Positions 5,348 through 12,599 of a DNA stretch of 12,599 bases are shown in pieces; within the stretch, counting starts at the first letter, position 1; each line of letters opens with the position of its first letter. Source of the DNA: an uncultured Clostridia bacterium (lineage in GTDB: Bacteria; Bacillota; Clostridia; Oscillospirales; Ruminococcaceae); assembly GCA_947588775.1 (NCBI GenBank), contig CANPZQ010000049.1, forward strand, positions 1-12,599. The letters run 5' to 3'. The position numbers and the translations under genes are program-made. Below the pieces are notes generated by a model. The model was not told where the DNA came from, made no database searches, and saw nothing but the letters and a program-made list of their open reading frames with translations.

Positions 5348-6364
5348 ATGTCAGCTTTGGACCTCGGCATCGACCTCGGCACCGCGAATATAATCATCAC
5401 CACGGGACGGGGCGGAGCGGTTCTGAATGAACCGACGGTTATCGCCTTCGACCGGAACTCCGAAAAGGTTATCGCTTTCGGCGAGGAGGCTTATAAGATG
5501 ATAGGCCGCGCGCCGGAGCACATCGCGGTTATAAAGCCCCTCAAGGACGGCGTAATCTCGAATAACGACATGGCTCAGGAGCTTATCCGCCTCTGTATCC
5601 TGAAGGTAATCGGCCGAAGGCTCATAAACCCGCGAATAGTTATGTGCGTGCCGAGCGGCGTTACGGCCGTTGAGAGAAAGGCGGTCGTCGAGAGCGCGGT
5701 TTCAGCCGGCGCGAGGACGGTTTATCTGATTGAAGAGCCCGTCGCGGCACTTTTGGGCGCGGGGGAGGATATAATGCGGCCGTTCGGGAGAATGGTTGTC
5801 GACATCGGCGGCGGAACCTCCGACGTAGCGGTAACGTCCCTCGGGGGAATCGTCGCCGCAAATTCCGTAAAAAAGGCGGGAAACGCCTTTAACGCCTCAA
5901 TCCAGCGTTATTTCGACGAAAAGTATAAAATCCTCATAGGCGAGCGGATGGCGGAGGACGCGAAGATTAACTGCGGGAACATCTTCTGGCCGTCGGGCGA
6001 AAAAACCGGCGTTGTTTCGGGAAGAAGCCTTATAACGGGAATGCCCGCGAGGGTTGAAATAAGCGAAGCCGACGTCGCCGAGGCGATTACCGAGGACGTA
6101 GAGGCGATTGCAGGGGCGGTCCGCGCCGTTTTCGAGAAAACCCCGCCGGAGCTTGTCGGCGACATCTACGAGCACGGCGTTGTGCTTACGGGCGGCGGGG
6201 CGTTGCTGAGGGGCTTGGATTTATACATCACCCGCGAATTCGGCGTAAAATGCCGCGTCGCCGACGACCCCTTGGGCTGCGTCGCGAGGGGAACCCATAT
6301 GGCGTTTCGGGTTCGCGATAAGCTCAGAAACGGCTTTGAAAAGGTCAACGTTTCCCGTATCTGA
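5348..6364 (+). CDS. mreB: MreB/Mbl-like actin-fold protein, divergent (338 aa)
   Basis: Bacterial actin homologue; the family forms membrane-bound filaments that guide cell-wall synthesis. The ATG at 5348 is preferred because AGGGAG (5334-5339) lies 8 bases before it; the GTG at 5339 overlaps that site. Actin-fold signatures are phosphate-1 LGIDLGTAN (6-14), LIEEPVAALLGAG (127-139), phosphate-2 VVDIGGGTSDVAV (150-162), 'ILIGERMAEDAKI' (195-207), 'GRSLITGMPARVEIS' (225-239) and the adenosine loop LTGGGALLRGLD (280-291). Length is normal. Odd point: the usual GDxxD stretch after phosphate-2 reads GNAFN (178-182), so both aspartates are asparagine. No mreC or mreD follows; spoIIR does. It could be an Mbl or sporulation-linked paralogue. 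Confidence 0.9.
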   Translation: MSALDLGIDLGTANIIITTGRGGAVLNEPTVIAFDRNSEKVIAFGEEAYKMIGRAPEHIAVIKPLKDGVISNNDMAQELIRLCILKVIGRRLINPRIVMCVPSGVTAVERKAVVESAVSAGARTVYLIEEPVAALLGAGEDIMRPFGRMVVDIGGGTSDVAVTSLGGIVAANSVKKAGNAFNASIQRYFDEKYKILIGERMAEDAKINCGNIFWPSGEKTGVVSGRSLITGMPARVEISEADVAEAITEDVEAIAGAVRAVFEKTPPELVGDIYEHGVVLTGGGALLRGLDLYITREFGVKCRVADDPLGCVARGTHMAFRVRDKLRNGFEKVNVSRI

Positions 6365-6388
6365 ATAAATAGGAATTTTTTGACAATA

Positions 6389-6418
6389 ATCCTTCCGAAA
6401 GACGGTTTTCGGGAGGAT
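6389..6418 (+). promoter_or_regulatory. Hairpin that buries the spoIIR ribosome binding site
   Basis: ATCCTTCCGAAA (6389-6400) pairs with TTTCGGGAGGAT (6407-6418), 12 bp with one G-U and a 6-base loop. The 3' arm contains the whole GGGAGGA ribosome binding site that sits 6 bases before the ATG at 6424. It may double as a weak terminator or processing hairpin between the mreB-like gene and spoIIR, but no T-run follows beyond ATTTT. Confidence 0.65.
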
Positions 6419-6423
6419 ATTTT

Positions 6424-7023
6424 ATGAAAAAAATAACGCTTTCAATAGTAATGTCGCTTATTCTCTGCATTTTCCATACTGCAATCGCCGGCGCGCGGGA
6501 GGTCGAGGCAATGGAGGAAAAGGTAATTCGTATACACATAATCGCGAACTCGGATTCCGAGGCCGACCAGTCGCTTAAGCTGTCGGTCCGCGACGCGGTT
6601 CTAAAGACCGTCGCCGAAGCGGTAGAAGGAGTTGGCACAAAGGCCGAGGCGATGGAAAAAATCCGCGGGAGCCTTCCGGAAATCGAAAAAATCGCACGAA
6701 AGACGGTTGAAAGCGGCGGGAAAGCATATCCCGTCGCGGCGACCTTAAAGCGCGAGGAATTCGGCGAGCGCGTCTACGACGGCTTTACGCTCCCTGCGGG
6801 GAGCTACGATTCACTCTGCATTCGCCTCGGCGAGGCGGTCGGCCGCAACTGGTGGTGCGTGCTCTACCCGTCGCTCTGCGTAGGAAGTGCGGTTTCGGCG
6901 GAGGACTGCGGCGTATTCACTGAGGGCGAGATAAAAATCCTCCGCGAGCCCGAAAAGGTCCGCTGCAAGCTCTGGTGCTTTGAGGCTTTGCGAAAGCTCA
7001 AAAAATTTCTCTCCGATATTTGA
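6424..7023 (+). CDS. spoIIR: Stage II sporulation protein R (199 aa)
   Basis: SpoIIR is made in the forespore, exported to the intermembrane space, and triggers SpoIIGA to process pro-sigma-E in the mother cell. The ATG at 6424 follows GGGAGGA (6411-6417). Residues 1-23 form a signal peptide (KK, hydrophobic core, then HTAIAGA). The family signature 'IRIHIIANSDSEADQSLKLS' followed by VRDAVL is at about 35-60, and the end signature 'LPAGSYDSLCIRLGEAVGRN' runs into WWCVLYPSLC at about 123-152. Length is a little short of the Bacillus protein but complete. The gap to the mreB-like gene is 59 bases. TTGACA at 6380-6385 has no matching -10, and I could not find a clear sigma-F site, so it may be read from upstream. 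The TGA stop lies inside the addB -35 box. Confidence 0.93.
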   Translation: MKKITLSIVMSLILCIFHTAIAGAREVEAMEEKVIRIHIIANSDSEADQSLKLSVRDAVLKTVAEAVEGVGTKAEAMEKIRGSLPEIEKIARKTVESGGKAYPVAATLKREEFGERVYDGFTLPAGSYDSLCIRLGEAVGRNWWCVLYPSLCVGSAVSAEDCGVFTEGEIKILREPEKVRCKLWCFEALRKLKKFLSDI

Positions 7024-7048
7024 CAACGCGCCGCGCGTATGGTAAAAT
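7020..7048 (+). promoter_or_regulatory. Strong sigma-A promoter of addBA
   Basis: TTGACA (7020-7025), 17 bases, then TAAAAT (7043-7048). The -35 box overlaps the spoIIR stop codon (7021-7023). A start near 7055 leaves a leader of only about 16 bases, almost all of it the ribosome binding site AAGGGGAG (7057-7064). Confidence 0.8.
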
Positions 7049-7070
7049 TTTAACGAAAGGGGAGATTGCG

Positions 7071-10000
7071 ATGCTTCGGCTTGTTTTGGGTGAAAACCGC
7101 CGCGAGAAGCTCGGGTTTTGCGCGGAAAATATCCGTGAAACGCTTCGTTCGGGCGGAAGGGTTCTCGCCGTCGTTCCGGACCAGTTTTCTTTCGACTACG
7201 ACAAGTCGCTTTATTCCGAGCTCGGCGCGAAGGACTTCAACGCGATAACGGTTTTAAGCTTCCGCAGGCTCTCGGAAACGCTTCTTGGCGGCTTCGGGGC
7301 GCAGAGCGGAACCCTTTGCGGCCCCGGAGAGAGAATGATTTTAATCAGCCTCGCTTTAAAGAGGGTTCGTTCCCGCGGCGGGCTGAAGCTTCTGTCGAAG
7401 GCAGTCGAGAAGCCCGGTTTTTGCGAGGAATTTTCACATATCGCCGACGCGTTCCGCCGCTCAGGCGTTACCCCCGACGGAATACGCGCCGCCGAAGAAA
7501 GGGTCGGCGGAACGCTTAAGGACAAGCTTTCCGACATCGCCGACGTATACGAGGCCTATACCGCAATCCTCAAAGAACGCTCTTTGCGCGACGAAAGCTC
7601 AATCATAACCGAGGGCGGCGAGGTCGCCGACATAAAAAAAGCATTCTCGGGGCTCGACGTATACATAGACCGCTTCGACAGCTTTTCGCCCGACGAGCTT
7701 AAAATGCTCCGGCTCTTTGTGCGCGACGCGCGCAGGGTTACGGTGTGCCTTTACATGCCGAAAAATTACCGCCGCTCGGCGGTTTCGCCCTTCGCGCAAT
7801 GCGAGGGGACCCAGAATTCTCTCGTTTCGCTCGCCTCCGAATTCAATAAACGGCTTGAATACATATGGCGCGATTCCCCGAGAACCGGCGACCCCGCTCT
7901 TGCGGGCGCGGGAAGATGTCTTTTTGAAAAGACCGAAAGCGTCCCCCGGACGGACAGCATAACAATGGTTCGCGCGGACGACCTCTACGCGGAAGCCGAT
8001 TTTGTCGCCGCCGCGATTCGCAGACTTGTGACCGAGGACGGATACGGCTTCAACGATGTCGCCGTAATAACCCACGACCTCGACAGCTACGCCCCTGTTC
8101 TGGAGGCTTCATTTGAGCGTTACGGCGTTACGGCGTTTATCGACAGCCCCCGACCGGCCTCGTCGACGTCGCTCGTTCTCTTTGTTCTCGACGCTTTAGA
8201 GGCAGCCGCGACCCGCCGCCCCGATACCGACAGGATTATAAAGTATCTTCGCTCGCCGTTTTCGCCGCTTTCCTTTGAGGAAACATCGCTTCTGTGGGAC
8301 TATACCGTAAAATGGAACGTCGACGGCGAGATGTGGCTTTCCGATTTCACGGCCGGGGAGCCGGAAGAGCTTGAAAAGATAAATGCGGCGCGGAAAAAGG
8401 CGGTCGGGCCGCTTGAAAAGCTCCGCGGGCTTCCGCGCCCGTCGTCCGCGAAGGAAATCGCCTCGGCGTTCTGCGAATTTTTAAAGGAAACCGACCTCGC
8501 CGGCAGGGCTTCGGGCGTGATAAACGACTGCGACGACGAAGGGCTTCGGCTCGAAACCGCGCGCCTCTTTAAACAGCTCTGGAACGCCGTTATGACGGCG
8601 ATTTCCGAGATTTATCTGATTGCAGGCGACGAAAAATTCACGCTTCGCGGCTTCGGGGACTTGCTTCGCCTCGTCCTCTCGCAGACGGCTGTCGCGAGCC
8701 CCCCGCAGAAGCTTTCGAGCGTAACCGTCGCCGACGTTGAGCGTTCGATAATTTCGGAGCCGAAGGCCGCGTTCATAGTCGGCCTCTCCGACGGCCTTTT
8801 CCCGATGGATATTAGGCGCACAGTCCTTTTTTCCGGCCGCGACATCGCCGAGCTCGAATCGGTCGGCCTTAGCTTTGAAATAACCCCGCAGGCGCGCCTC
8901 TCCGCCGAACGGTTCGACTGCTGCAAGGCGTTTTCCGCGCCGACCGAGAAGCTCTATCTTAGCCGCTCAACCCGGGATTTACGGGGCCGCGAGCTTCGCC
9001 CGTCCCGGTTTTTGGGAAGAATTTCCTCGTTCTGCGGAGCCGCCGAGATGCCCGCGTCATCGATGGGTGCAAAGTTCTACTGTTCCGCCCCCGCGGCGGC
9101 ATATTATTCCTACGCCGTTTCGCGAAACCTCACCGACGCCGAAAAAGCCGCCGTTTCCGAGGCACTTGCGGGCGTTGAGGGATACCCGGAAAAGCTTTCA
9201 CGCCTCGGCGAGGAGGGCGGAAGCCATTCGCTCTCGCGGGAAATTTCCCGCCGCCTTTTCGCCGCGAAGGATATAAACATAACCGCCTCGCGAATCGACG
9301 TATACAACAAATGTCCCTACGAATATTTCTGCAAGTTCGGCCTGCGGCTCGAGCCGATTCGCCCGGTTGAAATAAACCCCGCGAACCGCGGCACGGTTAT
9401 GCACTATATCTTTGAAAACACGCTCCGCCATTACGGCGAGGCGTTCTCGGAGGCGACGGACGACGAGCTTCGGGAATATGTTTCAAAGCTTTTAGATGAA
9501 TTTTCATCCGAGAAGCTCGGCGGAGATTTCGGAAAGTCGTCGAAATTCCGCGCCGATTATCTGAGGCTCGGCGAGGCGGCTCTTGAAATCCTTGCCAACA
9601 TGCGCGAAGAGTTCAGGGTATCGAAATTCCGCCCCGCGGCCTTTGAATACGACCTCTCGGACGACGACGGCCGGAGCGCGCTCTCAATCCCCCTCGCCGA
9701 CGGGATAAAGCTCAATATCCGGGGAATAGTCGACCGCGTCGACACCTACTCCGCCCCCGACGGAAGGCGTTATATCCGCGTCACCGACTACAAAACCGGC
9801 GGCAAGGAATTTGCCTTCGAGGACATATACAACGGCCTAAACCTTCAGCTGCTTTTATACATGCTCGCCCTGACGGAGGGGCGCGACCCGAAGTTTTCCG
9901 ACTGCACGCCGAGCGGGATTTTATATATGCGCGCCGGCTTTTTGGAATGCAAGGACGGTTACGACCCGCTGTCCGAGGACAAAAAAACCCGCCTACGCCG

Positions 10001-10394
10001 CGTCGCCGAACAGCTTAAACGAAAGGGAGTAGTCGTCGACTTAAAGGAGCCCCTCGAGGCGATGGATTCCGCCTACAGCGGCGTTTTCGCGCCGGTGACA
10101 TTAAACCGCGACGGAAGCTATTCAAAAAACTCGAAGATGTTATCCGAGAAGAGCTTCGCGCTTCTGGAGAATTTTGCAAAAAAGCGGGCGATGCTCTTCG
10201 GAACCGACCTTTTAAACGGAAGAATCGACGCGCTTCCGACCGGAACCGACCCCGAGCACCTGCAATGCGCCTACTGCGACTATACTTCGGTTTGCAACCG
10301 GAAAAAATATATAATGAAGCTTATTTCAAAGAGCGACGCCGACAAGCTTGCGGCCGAGATTATGTTAAAAGAGGAGGCGGAGGAGGATGTATAG
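7071..10394 (+). CDS. addB: AddB subunit of the AddAB helicase-nuclease (1107 aa)
   Basis: AddB is the non-motor subunit of AddAB, which processes double-strand breaks for recombination; its C-terminal RecB-family nuclease cuts one strand. The ATG at 7071 has AAGGGGAG 6 bases upstream; an upstream TTG at 7020 sits in the promoter and is rejected. The N-terminal domain keeps 'AVVPDQFSFDYDKSLYSELG' and 'ITVLSFRRLS' as in other AddB proteins. The nuclease is intact: GIVDRVD with D888, then VTDYKTGG with D906 and K908, then 'NLQLLLYMLAL'. The iron-sulphur cysteines are C748 ('CPYEYFC') and C1066, C1069, C1075 ('CAYCDYTSVC', spacing C-x2-C-x5-C). Odd point: the N-terminal Walker A loop is absent, replaced by 'LVLGENRREKLGF'. 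Length is near normal. It overlaps addA by 8 bases. Confidence 0.95.
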   Translation: MLRLVLGENRREKLGFCAENIRETLRSGGRVLAVVPDQFSFDYDKSLYSELGAKDFNAITVLSFRRLSETLLGGFGAQSGTLCGPGERMILISLALKRVRSRGGLKLLSKAVEKPGFCEEFSHIADAFRRSGVTPDGIRAAEERVGGTLKDKLSDIADVYEAYTAILKERSLRDESSIITEGGEVADIKKAFSGLDVYIDRFDSFSPDELKMLRLFVRDARRVTVCLYMPKNYRRSAVSPFAQCEGTQNSLVSLASEFNKRLEYIWRDSPRTGDPALAGAGRCLFEKTESVPRTDSITMVRADDLYAEADFVAAAIRRLVTEDGYGFNDVAVITHDLDSYAPVLEASFERYGVTAFIDSPRPASSTSLVLFVLDALEAAATRRPDTDRIIKYLRSPFSPLSFEETSLLWDYTVKWNVDGEMWLSDFTAGEPEELEKINAARKKAVGPLEKLRGLPRPSSAKEIASAFCEFLKETDLAGRASGVINDCDDEGLRLETARLFKQLWNAVMTAISEIYLIAGDEKFTLRGFGDLLRLVLSQTAVASPPQKLSSVTVADVERSIISEPKAAFIVGLSDGLFPMDIRRTVLFSGRDIAELESVGLSFEITPQARLSAERFDCCKAFSAPTEKLYLSRSTRDLRGRELRPSRFLGRISSFCGAAEMPASSMGAKFYCSAPAAAYYSYAVSRNLTDAEKAAVSEALAGVEGYPEKLSRLGEEGGSHSLSREISRRLFAAKDINITASRIDVYNKCPYEYFCKFGLRLEPIRPVEINPANRGTVMHYIFENTLRHYGEAFSEATDDELREYVSKLLDEFSSEKLGGDFGKSSKFRADYLRLGEAALEILANMREEFRVSKFRPAAFEYDLSDDDGRSALSIPLADGIKLNIRGIVDRVDTYSAPDGRRYIRVTDYKTGGKEFAFEDIYNGLNLQLLLYMLALTEGRDPKFSDCTPSGILYMRAGFLECKDGYDPLSEDKKTRLRRVAEQLKRKGVVVDLKEPLEAMDSAYSGVFAPVTLNRDGSYSKNSKMLSEKSFALLENFAKKRAMLFGTDLLNGRIDALPTGTDPEHLQCAYCDYTSVCNRKKYIMKLISKSDADKLAAEIMLKEEAEEDV

Positions 10395-12597
10395 CTGGAC
10401 CGACGAACAGCTTGAGGCGATTAACGCCTCGGGCAGCCCGATAATAGTTTCCGCCGCCGCCGGAAGCGGGAAAACCGCCGTTCTGGTTGAGCGAACGATA
10501 CGCCTTTTATGCGACGAAAAAAAGAATATCCCCGCCGATTCGCTCTTAGCGGTTACGTTTACAAACGACGCCGCCGCGCAGATGCGCCGAAAGCTCTCGC
10601 AGGAAATCGACCTCAGAGCCGAGGACGAGCCCGAAAACGCATGGATTCAACGCCAGCAGGCTCTTTTGCGCCTTGCCGAGATAACGACAATAAACGCGTT
10701 TTGCCTAAATCTCGTAAAGGACAACCTCTCGCTTACCGACTACCAGAGCGGCGTTCGGGTAATTGAGGAAAACGAGGCGGCGATGCTTACGGACCGCGCG
10801 CTGACGGCGGTTTTGGAGCGGGAATACGCGGAAAATCCCGAAAAGACCGAGGAGCTTATATCCCTGTTCTGCCGCGAAAACGACGCAAACCTCCGAAGGC
10901 TTATTTTGCAGCTTCACACCTTCCTAAGAACCCTCCCGTACCCGGAGCATTGGGCGAAAAGCGTTATAAAATCCCTGCGGGACGGGACGTCGGCGAAAAG
11001 GCTTGCCGACGACCTTCGCGAATCGGTTCTTGAAGCCGCGGAAATGGCGGAAAAATGCGTCTTTCGGCTTCGTTCGATGACGGATTCTCTGGATTACCAT
11101 TCCGCGCAAAAGGCGGCAATTCTGGAAAACTGCGGGCTTGCCGAAGCGGTTCTCGAAAGCGTTCGCACCCTTTCGCGCGAAGAAGCGTTTAACGCGGTTA
11201 ATTCCGTTTCATGGCGCAATCTCCCGAGCGGCCGCAAAAAAGCCGAGCGGGAGAGCTGTTCCGAGCTCGAGGAGCAGCTCTATATCGCCGCGAGGGACTG
11301 CAACGGCGACATGAAAAAGCGGATTTCCGCGCTTTCGGAGCTATTGTCGACGACAGATGCTCAAATCGCCGCCGACGCCGAAAAGACCGCCGAATACTTC
11401 GGCCGGCTATTTGAGCTTTGCCGAAAGTTAGAGGACGAGGTTCACGCCCAAAAGGTCGAGCGCAACGCCGTCGACTTCGCCGACACCGAGCTTTTGAGCG
11501 TCAGGCTCCTGACGGAATGCGACGAAAACGGCGTTATCCGAAGAACGCCTCTTGCGGAGGAAATATCCTCCTCGGGGCGGTATAAAGTTATCCTGATTGA
11601 CGAATTTCAGGACGTAAACGACCTCCAGGACGTAATCTTCAAGGCGATTTCGGATACCCGCGACCTACGAGCAATAGGCTCGAACGTCTTTTGCGTAGGC
11701 GACGTAAAGCAGGCGATTTACCGCTTCCGGCGCGCAAACCCCGCGATATTCATGCGCACCCGCGACCAAGGGTGTTCGCCGGAATTCGACGTAAGGGCTC
11801 TTTATCTGAGGAAAAATTTCCGGAGCCGAAAGAGCGTTCTCGACTTTTGCAACTATGTTTTCGGCTCGCTTATGTCAAGGCGGCTCGGCGAAACCGACTA
11901 TACCGCCGAGGAAGCCCTTGTAAGCGGCGCGGACTACCCCGACGCGGGAATGCCGACATCGGTAATCGTTACCGACGGAGGCGACGATAACGCAGTCGCC
12001 GAATACTCAGCTGCGGCGAGAAAAATCCGCGAAATGATTGATTCCGGCGTAACCGTTTTCGAGGACGGCGCGGAACGGCCCTGCCGCCGGTCAGACTTCT
12101 GTATTTTAACGCGCAGCAACGTTTCCTCCTCCGAAATTTCCGGCGCGTTTGAGGAGCAGGGGCTTAAAATCCTTACGAGCGAAACCTCGGGGTACTTAAA
12201 ATCAAGGGAAATCTCGGTGCTTTTAAATCTTTTGGCGGTAATCTCGAACCCGATGCAGGATATTCGCCTCGCCTCGGTAATGCTTTCGCCGATAATGGGC
12301 TTTACGGACGACGAAATCGCCGATATTCGCCTGATTAACCGCGACGAAAAGCTTTATAAAACCGTTTTGTCGGTTTCATCGGGCGAACGCCCCGAATGCG
12401 CGTATTTAAAGGAAAAATGCGCCGCCGCCGTCGCGCTTTTAAAGAGGCTGTCGGTTTTCGCCTCGGGAATGACTTTGACAAGGCTAATAAGGAAAATTTA
12501 CGATGTTACCGACGTTTTCGCGATTGCGGCATCATATGAGGACGGCGAGCAGAAATGCGCAAACCTGAACCTTAACGGAATACGCCCGCGCGTATGA
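10387..12597 (+). CDS. addA: AddA helicase-nuclease subunit, 5' part, apparent frameshift near window end
   Basis: AddA is the UvrD-like 3'-5' motor of AddAB. The ATG at 10387 overlaps addB by 8 bases; GAGGAGG (10371-10377) lies 9 bases upstream. Visible motifs: Q8, Walker A AAAGSGKT (23-30), TFTNDAAAQM (57-66), TTINAFC (100-106), Walker B VILIDEFQDVN (D405, E406), GDVKQAIYRFR (438-448) and YLRKNFRSRKSV (about 473-484). The frame stops at 12595-12597 after 736 codons, whereas family members have about 1200. From 12575 the neighbouring frame reads TEYARAYE, matching the family's usual 'ANL..L..YAR.YE' continuation, so two bases seem to be missing at about 12571-12576. Motifs V and VI and the nuclease would lie beyond the window. 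It could be a real mutation or an assembly error. Confidence 0.9.
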   Translation: MYSWTDEQLEAINASGSPIIVSAAAGSGKTAVLVERTIRLLCDEKKNIPADSLLAVTFTNDAAAQMRRKLSQEIDLRAEDEPENAWIQRQQALLRLAEITTINAFCLNLVKDNLSLTDYQSGVRVIEENEAAMLTDRALTAVLEREYAENPEKTEELISLFCRENDANLRRLILQLHTFLRTLPYPEHWAKSVIKSLRDGTSAKRLADDLRESVLEAAEMAEKCVFRLRSMTDSLDYHSAQKAAILENCGLAEAVLESVRTLSREEAFNAVNSVSWRNLPSGRKKAERESCSELEEQLYIAARDCNGDMKKRISALSELLSTTDAQIAADAEKTAEYFGRLFELCRKLEDEVHAQKVERNAVDFADTELLSVRLLTECDENGVIRRTPLAEEISSSGRYKVILIDEFQDVNDLQDVIFKAISDTRDLRAIGSNVFCVGDVKQAIYRFRRANPAIFMRTRDQGCSPEFDVRALYLRKNFRSRKSVLDFCNYVFGSLMSRRLGETDYTAEEALVSGADYPDAGMPTSVIVTDGGDDNAVAEYSAAARKIREMIDSGVTVFEDGAERPCRRSDFCILTRSNVSSSEISGAFEEQGLKILTSETSGYLKSREISVLLNLLAVISNPMQDIRLASVMLSPIMGFTDDEIADIRLINRDEKLYKTVLSVSSGERPECAYLKEKCAAAVALLKRLSVFASGMTLTRLIRKIYDVTDVFAIAASYEDGEQKCANLNLNGIRPRV

Positions 12598-12599
12598 AC

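Noticed and set aside
6380..6409. Sigma-A promoter before spoIIR
   Set aside because: TTGACA is present, but nothing like TATAAT is found 16-18 bases downstream; the region instead forms the ribosome-binding-site hairpin.
7020..7070. N-terminal extension of AddB from TTG at 7020
   Set aside because: The extension lies in the promoter and leader, and ATG 7071 has a well-placed AAGGGGAG site and matches the family N-terminus.

Overview
The window looks like chromosomal DNA from an endospore-forming member of the Clostridia, possibly an Oscillospiraceae-like gut lineage. The grounds are a spoIIR-type sporulation signalling gene, a small protein resembling the DUF3787 spore-surface family, the AddAB type of RecBCD equivalent, RecD2, GC-rich codon use with frequent CTT and ATA codons, and purine-rich GGAGG ribosome binding sites. 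The lineage call is inference. All full-length protein genes lie on the + strand; the only minus-strand gene is tRNA-Leu.

Layout. (1) 1-195: a 51-residue ORF of a type carried on integrative elements, with a strong terminator. (2) 286-471: tRNA-Leu(UAA) on the minus strand, with its own promoter and terminator. Its 3' end faces the putative element. (3) 476-700: a small likely spore protein behind a sigma-G-like promoter. (4) 752-954: a strong sigma-A promoter that starts at the foot of a long imperfect hairpin and is followed by an intrinsic terminator. This is a candidate structured ncRNA or attenuating leader, just upstream of a PH-like domain gene (975-1394). (5) 1423-1624: a terminator and then a GC-rich palindromic element. 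(6) 1647-4959: an apparent operon of a small membrane protein, recD2 and a comF-family gene, all overlapping. (7) 4958-5327: an AT-rich noncoding island in which two 76-bp palindromic repeats, differing at one base, lie between two copies of another stem-loop repeat. (8) 5348-7023: a divergent mreB/mbl-like gene and spoIIR. (9) 7020-12599: addB with its own promoter, overlapping the 5' part of addA.

Working together: RecD2 and AddAB are DNA repair and recombination helicases, and AddAB is also a nuclease. ComF is linked to DNA uptake and processing. SpoIIR signals between forespore and mother cell, and the MreB-like protein belongs to the cell-shape or envelope machinery. The strongest oddities are the ncRNA candidate, the repeat island before mreB, two ribosome binding sites buried in hairpins (1692-1726 and 6389-6418), the eroded Walker A region of AddB, and an apparent 2-base loss in addA near the right edge. 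No complete defence system, CRISPR array, insertion sequence or rRNA is visible.
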